From Streptomyces sp. DG1A-41 (lineage in GTDB: Bacteria; Actinomycetota; Actinomycetes; Streptomycetales; Streptomycetaceae), in contig NZ_CP146350.1 in assembly GCF_037055355.1 (NCBI RefSeq), positions 8,827,001-8,891,000 on the forward strand: DNA of 64,000 nucleotides. Reading direction: 5' to 3'. Under the pieces are notes generated by a model that saw only the letters and a program-made list of their open reading frames with translations, did no database searches and was not told the DNA's origin. This document shows, in pieces, positions 35,072 to 44,217 of this stretch; position 1 is the first letter of the stretch; every line of letters starts with the position of its first letter. A program made the position numbers and the translations under genes.

Positions 35072-36315
35072 CGACCACGACCGCCCACGGCGGCATCCGC
35101 CTCGGACTGCGCGCCAACCTCGCTCAGTTCAGCCTGCTCGTCCTCGTCAACGCCCTGGTCGGCGGCATGCTCGGCCAGGAACGCACCGTCCTGCCCCTGC
35201 TCGCCGACGAGGTCTTCCACCTCTCCGCCCACACCACCGCCCTCACCTACATCCTGGCCTTCGGCGCCACCAAGGCGATCACCAACTTCTTCGCGGGCAC
35301 CTGGTCGGACCGCTACGGCCGCAAGCCGGTCCTCACCGCCGGATGGCTGATCGCCCTGCCCGTGCCCGCGATGCTCGCCTGGGGCCCGTCCTGGGGCTGG
35401 ATCATCGCCGCCAATGTTCTGCTCGGCGTCAACCAGGGCCTGACCTGGTCCACCACCGTCATCATGAAGATCGACCTGGTCGGCCCTCAGCGCCGCGGAC
35501 TGGCCATGGGCTTCAACGAAGCAGCCGGCTACGGCGCGGTCGCGGTCACCGCGATGGCCACCGGCGCCATCGCCGAACACGCCGGACTACGCCCCGAGCC
35601 CTTCCTGCTCGGCGCCGCCTACCTCGTCCTCGCCCTGGCCCTGTCAACTCTCGCCGTCCGCGAGACCCGCGACCACGCCCGCGCCGAAGCAGCTCTCCAC
35701 CCCGCCCAGACCACCACGGACATGTCCACGGCGCAGATCGCGCGCCACATCAGCTTCACCGACAAGGCGCTGTCCGCCGCCAGCCAGGCCGGCATGGTCA
35801 ACAACCTCAACGACGCCCTCGCCTGGGGCATCTTCCCCCTACTCTTCGCGGCGCACGGCCTGTCCGTCGCCCAGATCGGCGTCCTCGCAGCCCTCTACCC
35901 GGCCGTCTGGGGCGCGGGCCAGATGCTCACCGGCTGGTGGTCCGACCGCATCGGCCGCAAGCACCTCATCACCGCGGGCATGCTGCTCCAGGCCGCCGCC
36001 ATTGGCCTCGTCGCCGCCGCGACCACGTTCCCCGCCTGGGCGCTCGCCCAGGTCCTGCTCGGCATCGGCACCGCACTCGTCTACCCGACGCTGCTCGCCG
36101 TGATCGGCGATGTCGCCCATCCAGCCTGGCGCGCTCGCGCCGTCGGTGTCTACCGCCTGTGGCGCGACGGCGGCTTCGCCGTCGGCGCCCTGCTGGCCGG
36201 CATCCTCGCCGACGCCTACGGCATCACCACCGCGATCTGGGTCGTCGCCGCCCTCACCGCCACCTCCGGCCTGATCGTCGCGGTCCGCATGTACGAAACT
36301 CACGCACCCTCATGA
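35068..36315 (+). CDS. Major facilitator superfamily transporter
   Basis: A 415-residue, 12-helix transporter starting at GTG 35068, which overlaps the preceding stop (translational coupling). MFS signatures occur in both halves: GTWSDRYGRKPVLTAGW between helices 2 and 3, and GWWSDRIGRKHLITAG between helices 8 and 9. A conserved loop QRRGLAMGFNEAAGYGAVA lies in helix 5. The tight coupling to the persulfide-dioxygenase-like gene suggests export of a sulfur oxidation product such as sulfite or thiosulfate, but this is inference. Homologues are often annotated only as MFS. Confidence 0.87.
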   Translation: MTTTTAHGGIRLGLRANLAQFSLLVLVNALVGGMLGQERTVLPLLADEVFHLSAHTTALTYILAFGATKAITNFFAGTWSDRYGRKPVLTAGWLIALPVPAMLAWGPSWGWIIAANVLLGVNQGLTWSTTVIMKIDLVGPQRRGLAMGFNEAAGYGAVAVTAMATGAIAEHAGLRPEPFLLGAAYLVLALALSTLAVRETRDHARAEAALHPAQTTTDMSTAQIARHISFTDKALSAASQAGMVNNLNDALAWGIFPLLFAAHGLSVAQIGVLAALYPAVWGAGQMLTGWWSDRIGRKHLITAGMLLQAAAIGLVAAATTFPAWALAQVLLGIGTALVYPTLLAVIGDVAHPAWRARAVGVYRLWRDGGFAVGALLAGILADAYGITTAIWVVAALTATSGLIVAVRMYETHAPS

Positions 36316-36362
36316 CGAGCTGATCTCGTACGCCCACGGTCCCGTCGGCGGCAGCGTCACAG

Positions 36363-36403
36363 CGAGGGCCGCCGTGGCCGCTGCTGGGTCGCGGCGGCCC
36401 TCG
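36363..36403. terminator. Bidirectional terminator between MFS and SulP genes
   Basis: CGAGGGCCGCCG (36363-36374) pairs perfectly with CGGCGGCCCTCG (36392-36403), a 12-bp stem with a 17-base loop between two convergent genes. Confidence 0.7.
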
Positions 36404-36420
36404 TGGGCGGTGACAGCCGG

Positions 36421-38004
36421 TCAGTGGCTGCCGGTGAGTTCGCCGCTGAGCTTTTCGTGGATGTGGGCGCTCGGCTTGTTCAGGCCGATGATCTCGACGC
36501 TCTTGCCGCGCTGGGCGTACTTGGTCTCGATCGCGTCGAGGGCGGCGACGGAGGATGCGTCCCAGATGTGGGCGGCGCTCAGATCGATGACGACCTTGTC
36601 GGGGTCGGTGGCGTAGTTGAACTGGCCGACGAGGTCGTTGGAGGAAGCGAAGAACAGTTCGCCGGTCACGGAGTAGACCACGCTGCTGCCGTCGGGGTCG
36701 GTGACCGCGGTGACGTTCGCGAGGTGGGCGACGCGCTTGGTGAAGATGACCATGGCGGTGACGGAGCCGGCGACGACGCCGATGGCGAGGTTGTCGGTGG
36801 CGACCACGCATGCGACGGTGATGACCATGACCGTGATCTCCCCGGCGGGCATCCGCTTGAGGGTCTTCGGGGCGATGGAATGCCAGTCGAAGGTCGCGAA
36901 CGACACCATGACCATCACCGCGACGAGTGCGGCCATGGGGATGTCGGACACGACCGGCCCGAAGACGATGCACAGCACCATCAGGAAAGAGCCCGCCAGG
37001 AACGTGGACAGGCGGGTGCGGGCGCCGGACACCTTCACGTTGATCATCGTCTGGCCGATCATGGCGCAGCCGCCCATGCCGCCGAAGAAGCCGGTGATGA
37101 TGTTGGCGATGCCCTGCCCGATCGACTCTCGCGTCTTGGAGGAGTGCGTGTCGGTGATGTCGTCGACCAGCTTGGCCGTCATCAGCGACTCCATCAGACC
37201 CACCAGCGCCATCGCGAGCGCGTACGGAGCGATGGTGGTCAGCGTGTCCATCGTGAACGGCACATCCGGCAGGCCGGGCACGGGGAGGGAGGAGGGCAGC
37301 TCGCCCTTGTCGCCCACGGTCGGCACCGCGATGCCGGCGGCGACCGTGATCACGGTGAGGATGACGATGGACACGAGCGGGGCCGGGATCACTGTGGTGA
37401 CCTTCGGGAAGAACACCATGAGCGCCAGCCCGGCGGCGATGAGCGGGTAGACGGGCCAGGGTACGTCGTGCGTCTCGGGCACCTGGGCCATGAAGATCAG
37501 GATGGCGAGAGCGTTGACGAAGCCGACCATCACGCTGCGGGGCACGAACCGCATCAGCTTGGCGACACCGAGCGTGCCGAGGACGATCTGGAAGACGCCG
37601 GCCAGGATGACGGCGGCGACCAGGTAGCCCAGGCCGTGCTCGCGGTTCAGCGGAGCGATCACCAGGGCGATGGCGCCGGTCGCAGCCGAGATCATCGCGC
37701 GGCGACCGCCGACGATCGAGATGGTCACGGCCATGGTGAAGGACGCGAACAGGCCGATCGCCGGGTCGACCCCGGCGATGATGGAAAACGAGATCGCCTC
37801 GGGGATCAGCGCGAGCGCGACCACCAGACCGGCCAGGACCTCGGTGCGCCAGATCTTCGGGTCGGACAGCCAGTCAGGGCGCAGGCCGCGCAGCCGCGCA
37901 GCCGGGGACAGTGCGGACGTAGACAAGAAAAGTGCCTGTCGTGCTCGGGCACGCCCGGCATCACTCGGGCGTGCGGGAAGGCGCAGGAAGGCCGGGTCGG
38001 CCAT
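36421..38004 (-). CDS. SulP-family anion transporter with STAS domain
   Basis: About 500-527 residues. The SulP membrane part starts WRTEVLAGLVVALALIPEAISFSIIAGVDPAIGLF and continues with about 12 helices, including VALVGLMESLMTAK and SIGQGIANIITGFFGGMGGCAMIGQTMINV. The C-terminal STAS domain is DKVVIDLSAAHIWDASSVAALDAIETKYAQRG. The first 26 residues from ATG 38004 are poorly SulP-like, so TTG 37926 may be the true start. SulP proteins import sulfate or bicarbonate. Its position facing the sulfur module suggests sulfate, but the MerR-type regulator beside it could equally tie it to another anion. Confidence 0.88.
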   Translation of the reverse strand: MADPAFLRLPARPSDAGRARARQALFLSTSALSPAARLRGLRPDWLSDPKIWRTEVLAGLVVALALIPEAISFSIIAGVDPAIGLFASFTMAVTISIVGGRRAMISAATGAIALVIAPLNREHGLGYLVAAVILAGVFQIVLGTLGVAKLMRFVPRSVMVGFVNALAILIFMAQVPETHDVPWPVYPLIAAGLALMVFFPKVTTVIPAPLVSIVILTVITVAAGIAVPTVGDKGELPSSLPVPGLPDVPFTMDTLTTIAPYALAMALVGLMESLMTAKLVDDITDTHSSKTRESIGQGIANIITGFFGGMGGCAMIGQTMINVKVSGARTRLSTFLAGSFLMVLCIVFGPVVSDIPMAALVAVMVMVSFATFDWHSIAPKTLKRMPAGEITVMVITVACVVATDNLAIGVVAGSVTAMVIFTKRVAHLANVTAVTDPDGSSVVYSVTGELFFASSNDLVGQFNYATDPDKVVIDLSAAHIWDASSVAALDAIETKYAQRGKSVEIIGLNKPSAHIHEKLSGELTGSH

Positions 38005-38262
38005 CCGCGAAGCCCACGTACGGCGGGCTGAAGTCAGAAGGAAGCAGCGGCCGAGATGGAATCTGCGGGGCTGCTTGTGGGCGAAGGATCACGGCGGGCA
38101 AGGGGCGGCGCTGGGCGTCATGGGCATGCGCACGCTCTCTCCTGCAGGCATCGGTCTTCGCCGGGGGCATCGTCGGCCCCGACACGGCGTACGGTCACGG
38201 GAACGATCCATCCCGCACCATGGGAGCGGGGACGGCATGGAGCCGACCCCGACGATCACTTA

Positions 38263-38286
38263 CTCTACCCTAACGTTACGGTAGAG
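38263..38286 (+). promoter_or_regulatory. MerR-type operator, near-perfect 24-bp palindrome
   Basis: CTCTACC (38263-38269) and GGTAGAG (38280-38286) flank CTAACGTTAC, whose core TAACGTTA is itself palindromic. One mismatched pair (38270/38279) spoils perfect symmetry. Length and symmetry fit MerR-family operators that overlap a long-spaced -35/-10 promoter. It lies 52 bp upstream of the merR-type GTG and about 260 bp from the divergent SulP start. Confidence 0.75.
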
Positions 38287-38337
38287 ATCGGCGTCGGCCG
38301 CCTGTGGCCTTGGCGACAGATGAGGAAGGGCCCCCGA

Positions 38338-38748
38338 GTGAGCAGCGAGCACATGCAGATCGGTGAGGTTGCCGCACGGACCGAGCTGTCGCTGCGGACC
38401 ATCCGGCACTACGAGGAGACCGGTCTGGTCATCCCCTCCGCTCGCTCCCAGGGCGGCTTCCGCCTCTACACCGAGGCCGATGTCGCCCGTCTGATGGTCA
38501 TCCGCCGCATGAAGCCGCTCGGTTTCACCCTGGACGAGATGCGCGATCTGCTGGAGGTCACCGACCGTCTCGACTCCGGCGAGGAGCTGACGGCGGACGA
38601 GCGGGAGACCCTGCTGGAACGCGTCCGCGGATATGAGCAGGGCGCCGCCGAGCAGGTGGACAAGCTCCGTGCCCAGCTGGCGCGGGCCGAGGAATTTGCC
38701 GCCACGCTGCGCGAGCGCCTGGCACGGGACCGGGTAGCCGCGACGTAG
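38338..38748 (+). CDS. MerR-family transcriptional regulator
   Basis: A 136-residue regulator from GTG 38338, behind GAGGAAGGG; ATG 38353 is an alternative. The winged helix is MQIGEVAARTELSLRTIRHYEETGLVIPSARSQGGFRLYTEADVARLMVIRRMKPLGFTLDEMRDLLEV. It is followed by a long dimerisation coiled coil (ELTADERETLLERVRGYEQGAAEQVDKLRAQLARAEEFAATL). There is no Cys near the C-terminus, so it is not a typical mercury or copper sensor; the inducer is unknown. The strong palindrome at 38263-38286 indicates autoregulation and perhaps control of the SulP gene. Confidence 0.87.
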   Translation: MSSEHMQIGEVAARTELSLRTIRHYEETGLVIPSARSQGGFRLYTEADVARLMVIRRMKPLGFTLDEMRDLLEVTDRLDSGEELTADERETLLERVRGYEQGAAEQVDKLRAQLARAEEFAATLRERLARDRVAAT

Positions 38749-38798
38749 AAGCCGTCCGGTCACCCGATACCCCGGCATCCGGACGACAGGGAGCCACC

Positions 38799-38990
38799 GT
38801 GAACAGGTTCTGCTGGATGGACCTAAAAACCCGCGACCAGCCCGGCACTGCGGCCTTCTTCTCGACGGCACTGGGCTGGCACTTCCCGGTGGAGAGGACG
38901 ACTGACGCAAGGCCACCAAATTCGCCACCAACGGTTACCAGATCGGCAGCGTGAGCGACCTCGCGAATCCGGTCTACCTGCCGGGCAACG
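38799..38990 (+). pseudogene. VOC-family protein fragment
   Basis: From GTG 38799 the translation MNRFCWMDLKTRDQPGTAAFFSTALGWHFPVE is a normal VOC beginning. A frame change near 38900 leads to ATKFATNGYQIGSVSDLANPVYLPG. The sequence then runs into a transposase fragment, so the second VOC module is lost. Confidence 0.6.
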
Positions 38991-38999
38991 GCCCGGTCA

Positions 39000-39090
39000 G
39001 GCCACTCGTTGTCCTGGCCGACCGCGCGTACTCCTCCCGCGCCATCCGCAACCACCTGCGGCGCCGGGGATCCGCGCCAGACAAAACCAG
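39000..39090 (+). pseudogene. IS5-family transposase fragment
   Basis: LADRAYSSRAIRNHLRRRG followed, after a frame slip, by IRA matches the DKAYSSRAIRxxLRRRGIRA block of IS5-type transposases around the second catalytic Asp. Only about 30 residues remain, fused directly to the VOC fragment. Confidence 0.6.
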
Positions 39091-39876
39091 CGGACCAGGC
39101 AGATGACCCCAGCGGGCCCCCGGCTCTCACCATCACACGCCTGGCCGCACATTTCATGGGGACCGTCATATCAGCTTCGCTGGAATGGTCCGGGGACCGC
39201 GTCCACTCCCGGGTGCCCTGCCACGGGTGGGCGACCCGGCCGCGTCATGCGTGCAGGGCAGACCTGTCACGGGGGGGGGAACCGGTCTGCACCTGCACGT
39301 TGGAGCCCGCTGCCCCCTCCACAGAGGGCGGGCTCCTCGACCCTCATGATCGGGTCATTGTCTACAGCGCGTTGCGGCGCCGATGTGTCACACGGGGAGC
39401 GCGGTGCCCGGCAGGCAGTCCTGCGCTGGAAGGCATGCGGTCGCCGCGTCGAGGCCCTCGTGGGCTTGGTCTTGATCTCGGCTGCCTTCTGGCCAGGCGC
39501 AGCAGGCGCCGTGCTGTTGTGGATGGCGGCGTCGGTCGGCCGGCGGAGGGTGCGCGTTCGGCGGGTGGGTTGAAGGAGCGGACCTGTGCGCCTCGGTGGC
39601 TGTAGCCGACGTCGAGGCCTGCTCGCGGGGCTGTCCCGCCGCGTGGTGTAGCGATAGGCGTCCGCCCGGCGTGCGGGTGTGTGGTGTTTCCCGGATGGGG
39701 GACGGCGTGGCTGGCTCGGCTGGCTGGTGTGGGGTGCGGCTTGGAGGATGAGGTGCGGGGCGCTGCCCTTGGCTTCGGTTCGGCTCGGGATGACTGTGGA
39801 GGGATTGGCGTGCTGTGTGCGGCTGGCAGGGCGGTCTCGGTGCTTGCCTGTTCCTGGTTCGGTCGGGGTCTGTGTC
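39091..39876. other. Interval with one strong hairpin, no recognisable gene
   Basis: A small plus-strand frame ending at 39573 could encode a short membrane peptide (VGLVLISAAFWPGAAGAVLLWMA), but support is weak. The rest is low-complexity in all frames. Confidence 0.35.
39302..39336. terminator. Strong GC hairpin
   Basis: GGAGCCCG (39302-39309) pairs with CGGGCTCC (39329-39336). An inner CCCTC/GAGGG pairing closes on a CACA loop. It looks like a rho-independent hairpin without T-tract, left behind among relics. Confidence 0.5.
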
Positions 39877-40815
39877 GTGAGTGATGCCCTGGTGCAGGCC
39901 GGCGCCCGAACACCGTCTGCACCGGACGTGCACGGCAGGCAGCTGTCCCCGGGAGTACGGCCGGTCAGGATCGATGCGGACGGCGTCACGCTGTCCGGTT
40001 TGATGAGTGAGCCCGCGGATGGTTGTGCGCGTGCGGTGATCGTTGCGCTGCACGGCGGGGGGATGAATGCCGGCTATTTCGATGGCCAGGCGCACCCGGA
40101 TGTGTCCTTGCTGACGCTGGGTGCTCGCTTGGGTTATACGGTGCTGGCGCTGGACCGTCCCGGCTACGGTGCGTCAGCCACCCGTCTTCCCCGGGGGCAG
40201 AGACTGACCGCGCAGGCCGCGACCGTGCGGGCCGCAATAGCCGCGTTCACTGCCCGCCACGCACCCGGTGCCGGCACCTTACTGCTGGGACATTCCTTCG
40301 GGGCCAAGGTCGCCTTTGCCACCGCCGCTGACTGGGGCGGGCGGGAGTTGCTGGGGGTGGACGTCTCGGGGTGTGGCCGCAGGCTCGCGGTGAACCCCGG
40401 GCTCGTCGGCTGCGAGGCGGGTTTGGGACTGCGGCGGTTGAACTGGGGGCCGCTGGGCTCGTATCCAGTGGAGACATTCCAGGTGAGCCAGCCGGTGGTG
40501 GCGCCGATGCCTGCGCATGAGGTCGGCACGGTCGCGGGCTGGACGCGGCTGTCGGCTGTGATCCTGCCGCGCGTCCGTGTCCCCGTCCGGCTGACCTTCG
40601 CCGAGCATGAGGCCTGGTGGCGCCACGACGATGAGGCGATCGCGGATCTGACCGCGTGGCTGTCCGCCGCCCCGCGCATCGGAGTTGATCGCCTGCCTCA
40701 CGCCGGCCACAACATCAGCCTCGGCTGGACCGCCCGCGCCTACCACCTCAAAGCCCTGGCATTCGCCGAAGAATGCGTCGTCCACGCACGCCTGACGTCA
40801 CCTCGGGAATGCTGA
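39877..40815 (+). CDS. Alpha/beta hydrolase
   Basis: A 312-residue hydrolase from GTG 39877. The oxyanion region is VIVALHGGGMNAGYFDG, the nucleophile elbow LLLGHSFGAKVAF (GHSFG), and the catalytic His is in RLPHAGHNISLGW. An acidic residue around FAEHEAWW could complete the triad. There is no signal peptide, so it is cytosolic. A rare TTA leucine codon lies at 40279-40281, immediately before the nucleophile elbow, so translation probably depends on the bldA tRNA and occurs late in growth. Family members hydrolyse esters, lactones or polyketides; no neighbouring pathway identifies the substrate. Confidence 0.82.
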   Translation: MSDALVQAGARTPSAPDVHGRQLSPGVRPVRIDADGVTLSGLMSEPADGCARAVIVALHGGGMNAGYFDGQAHPDVSLLTLGARLGYTVLALDRPGYGASATRLPRGQRLTAQAATVRAAIAAFTARHAPGAGTLLLGHSFGAKVAFATAADWGGRELLGVDVSGCGRRLAVNPGLVGCEAGLGLRRLNWGPLGSYPVETFQVSQPVVAPMPAHEVGTVAGWTRLSAVILPRVRVPVRLTFAEHEAWWRHDDEAIADLTAWLSAAPRIGVDRLPHAGHNISLGWTARAYHLKALAFAEECVVHARLTSPREC

Positions 40816-41570
40816 TCTCGGCATCCGAAGCACGACACCGGCCAGGGCCGGACGCGCCGGCCGACCGGTGCCGCTGAGGGGTGCGGTGCGCGCTGCCGTT
40901 TGGACACCGACACAGCGCACCAGAGGATGCCCGCGCGGCATGCGCAGTCGAGAGACGGTCCAGACCCGGGCGACAGTGCCGTAGCAGGCGGGATTTCACG
41001 CGGCCCGCGTAGCGGTTCTTGATCGGATGCGGGACGCTGCCCGGCGTCCAAGCCTGCCACCGAACCCCAGACGGAGAAGGGCGTGAACACGCATTGCTCG
41101 TGAGGATGGTGTGCGCTTCCCTCGTCGGCGCTGGTGGCGTGCCGGCGCTGCTGCGAGCGTTCAAGGCGTACTGGGTCCGGCCGGGCGACGGCGCCGCGGT
41201 GGGAGCCAGCGTCGGCGTGCCCGGCGCCCGCATCGTTCACGCCGAACCCCGGCCGTGCCTGGCAGCAGGCGCTAAAACAGGACCAGCTACGCGGTGGCGC
41301 GCCGTCGCGCTGCCCCGCCCCGGTCGCGCTCAACTGGCGGAGAGGCGGGATTCCGAGGCGGCGCTGTTCAGGTCCCTTGGTCTGCCTTCGCCCACCGGGT
41401 GACAAACCGTGTTCGTCGATGTGCTCAGTGAGTGGATCCGTCCAGGTCCTTCGGTTGCGGGCGAAGGGGGTGACTACCGGGCGTCTGCCGCGGCTGCGGC
41501 GGGGTTTCCGGCGGTGGACGGCGGCCAGGGGGCGAAGGCGCCTTGTGTGTGCGCGGGGTGGTGTCGGTGG
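40816..41570. other. 755-bp interval without recognisable gene
   Basis: It lies between the hydrolase and the convergent GGDEF-EAL gene. Frames give no family motif. Confidence 0.4.
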
Positions 41571-43925
41571 TCATGGGTGTGGGCTGGTGGGTGTGAGGAT
41601 TGCTTGGGTGGTGAGGTAGGCCTCCAGTGCTTTGGGGGCCAGGGGTGGGGAGTAGTAGAAGCCCTGGCCGTGGGGGCAGCCGAGTGAGTGCAGCCGCTGT
41701 GCTTGGTGGGGGGTTTCGATGCCCTCTGCGATCACGTCCAGGTCGAGTGCGTGTCCGACCTGGAGGATGGCCTGGATGAGGCTCGTGTCGACGTCGCCGC
41801 CCTCTCGCAGGACGAAGCTCTGGTCGATTTTGACGATGTCGGCCGGCAGGTCGCGCAGGTAGGCCAGGGAGGAGTATCCGGTGCCGAAGTCGTCGATGGA
41901 GATGCGTACGCCGAGGTCGCGCAGTGCACGGATGTGGGGGGATGTGGTCTCGGCGTCGGTGACAAGGGCGCTCTCGGTGATCTCCAGCACCAGGGAGGCC
42001 GGGTGGAACCCGGTCTCGTGCAGGATCTGCCGCACGGTGTCGGGGAACCGGTGATCCTTGAGCTGTCGGCCGGAGACGTTGACGGCCACGCTCAGCGCCT
42101 CGGCTTTCGGGACGGTGTCGTGCAAGTTCCGGCCGTGGCGGCAGGCTTCGCGCAGCACCCAGGCGCCGATGGGGCGAATCAGGCCTGTCTCCTCGGCGAC
42201 GGGCACGAACACCTCGGGCGGGGTGGGGGATCGCCCGCCCCGCTCCCAGCGCAGCAGGGCCTCCACGCCGGTGACCTGTCCGGTGGGCAGGTGGATGACC
42301 GGCTGGTAGTGCACGGCGAGTTCGTTGCGGGGCAGTGCGTAGCGAAGGTCCTGGGCGATACGGGCCCGGCTCTGGCGTCCCAGGCTCATGGCGGGCTCAA
42401 AGAGCTCTGCGCGGTCGCGGCCGCGTTCTTTGGCCACGTACAGGGCGATGTCGGCGTTGCGGACTGCGTCGTGGAACGTGATCGGTTCGGTGATGGCGAC
42501 GACGCCGATGCTGGCGGCGACGAAGACGCTGCGATGGCCAGAGAGTGCGAAGGGCTCCTTGAAGCGGTCCAGGAACCGCTGGGCGTACGTCTCGGCGGGG
42601 GTCTCTTTGAGGTCTTCGGCCAGGACCGCGAACTCGTCCCCGCCCATGCGGGCGACAGTGTCGCTGCGGCGGGCCGCGCCCAGGAGCCGGTGGCCGACGG
42701 TGACGAGCAGCTCGTCACCGGCCGGATGGCCGAGGCTGTCGTTGATGTCCTTGAAACCGTCGAGGTCGATCAGCAGCAGGACAGTGTTCCGGTGCGCCGC
42801 GGGGCGGCTGAGGGCGTGCTCCAGCCGCTCGAAGAACAGTGGCCGGTTGGCCAGACCCGTCAGTGCGTCGTGGAAGGCCTGGTGGGTGAGCTGCTCCTGC
42901 AGCGAGGTCTGCCGGCGCAAGGCGTCCTCGGCTATACGGGCCCGGGCGCTGGCCTGGTCGGCCTGGGCCTCGGCGAACCGTGCCAGGAGCATGATGCGCA
43001 CGACCAGCAACACGGTCAAAGCGGCCACGATGCTCGCGATGGCCATGGTGTGCGCGGCTTGCCCGCGCACGCCGCCGACGTCTGCGATCAGCATGACGGG
43101 ACCGAGGAGTGCGGGCAGGGTGAGGACGGTCATGCGGGCGCGGGACAGCCGCTCCCGGTGGCGTGGCACCAGCTGGGTGGTCCTGGCCATGGACGGGTGC
43201 AGGGCGCCCGCGCCGAGCAGCGGATAGGAGGCCATCCACAGGGCATAGGAGACATCGGCGCCGATCGGGGCGCCGGTCGCGGCCAGCGTGGAGTAGTACG
43301 GGGCGTCGGCGGCCAGCGTGGCCACCACCCACGCAGTGAACAGGCCGAGGGCCGGCAGGCGGAGTCCCGCGACGAGCACCAGCCTGGCGGCCATGCCCAG
43401 CAGCAGCAGATCGGCCAGCGGATAGGCCAGGGAGACCGTCAGCGGCAGCGCCGACAGATGACCGCGCAGGTAGGGCATGACGATGAACGCCCACGCCAGG
43501 GTGGACATCCCCAGGGTGATGATCCCCGCATCCAGCACGGCCCCCCAACGTCCGCCCCTGCCCCACGCCGCCATCAGGCTGACCAGGCCGGCGGCGAAGC
43601 ACGGATAGGCCGCCAGATACAGCACGTCGGCCGGTGAGGGGAAGGGCACCAGCCTGCCCGCGAACAGGAAGGCGCCGAAGATGACGTCCGCCACCGTGAA
43701 CAGCCCCATGCCCGCAGCGAACAGATACCAGGACCGGCTCGGGCGCGGCCGGTGCCACCGGACGCCGACCAGGATCGCCACCGTGGAGCAGGCCGCCAGC
43801 ATGGGGGAGATCAGGTGACGTACGGGCGCGGTGACCACGACGTAAACGATGATCACCGCGGCGCCGGCGGCCAGAAACCACCACCAGGCGTTCCTGCGCA
43901 GCGCCTTGCTCTGCGCCTCCTGCAT
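41571..43925 (-). CDS. Membrane GGDEF-EAL protein (c-di-GMP cyclase/phosphodiesterase)
   Basis: A 784-residue protein from ATG 43925 behind GGAGG. Residues 1-320 form eight to ten membrane helices with no PAS domain. The GGDEF domain (about 350-510) has HDALTGLANR, LIDLDGFKDINDS and intact MGGDEF (428-432) with an RRSD I-site just before. The EAL domain (about 530-775) has GVEALLRWER (EAL at 555-557), VNVSGRQL, LEITESAL, SIDDFGTGYSSLAYL and VKIDQSFV, all of which are needed for phosphodiesterase activity. Both activities could therefore be real. Such bifunctional membrane proteins tune c-di-GMP for development in Streptomyces. Confidence 0.92.
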   Translation of the reverse strand: MQEAQSKALRRNAWWWFLAAGAAVIIVYVVVTAPVRHLISPMLAACSTVAILVGVRWHRPRPSRSWYLFAAGMGLFTVADVIFGAFLFAGRLVPFPSPADVLYLAAYPCFAAGLVSLMAAWGRGGRWGAVLDAGIITLGMSTLAWAFIVMPYLRGHLSALPLTVSLAYPLADLLLLGMAARLVLVAGLRLPALGLFTAWVVATLAADAPYYSTLAATGAPIGADVSYALWMASYPLLGAGALHPSMARTTQLVPRHRERLSRARMTVLTLPALLGPVMLIADVGGVRGQAAHTMAIASIVAALTVLLVVRIMLLARFAEAQADQASARARIAEDALRRQTSLQEQLTHQAFHDALTGLANRPLFFERLEHALSRPAAHRNTVLLLIDLDGFKDINDSLGHPAGDELLVTVGHRLLGAARRSDTVARMGGDEFAVLAEDLKETPAETYAQRFLDRFKEPFALSGHRSVFVAASIGVVAITEPITFHDAVRNADIALYVAKERGRDRAELFEPAMSLGRQSRARIAQDLRYALPRNELAVHYQPVIHLPTGQVTGVEALLRWERGGRSPTPPEVFVPVAEETGLIRPIGAWVLREACRHGRNLHDTVPKAEALSVAVNVSGRQLKDHRFPDTVRQILHETGFHPASLVLEITESALVTDAETTSPHIRALRDLGVRISIDDFGTGYSSLAYLRDLPADIVKIDQSFVLREGGDVDTSLIQAILQVGHALDLDVIAEGIETPHQAQRLHSLGCPHGQGFYYSPPLAPKALEAYLTTQAILTPTSPHP

Positions 43926-44217
43926 GACACCTCCGCGGACGTAAACCCGTGGTCCTGGCCGGGCCGGGGGCGGATGGCCCACAGGGGCTGCCTGTACGTC
44001 CACTCAAAGACGGCTCGGGAAAGATCGCAACCGCGCCTCTCGGCCGCGGCACCGGTCGTCCGGCAGGAGACGCCCCGTCTGGCAGTACGCCCTCGTGGAC
44101 TGCCCGCGGCCGGTCATCCCCTCAGCGGCGCGAGAGCCGCGAGGCAAGTGAGGTCCCACCGCGACACATGGACCGCCACGTTGAGGCAGCTGTGCGGAGC
44201 GGGTGCAGCTCCTGTCA

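Noticed and set aside
36403..38031. 542-codon plus-strand frame opposite the SulP gene
   Set aside because: A shadow frame full of Gly-Asp-His runs. The minus strand encodes a clear SulP-STAS transporter.
41688..43637. 649-codon plus-strand frame opposite the GGDEF-EAL gene
   Set aside because: No family motif and biased composition. The opposite strand has every c-di-GMP motif.
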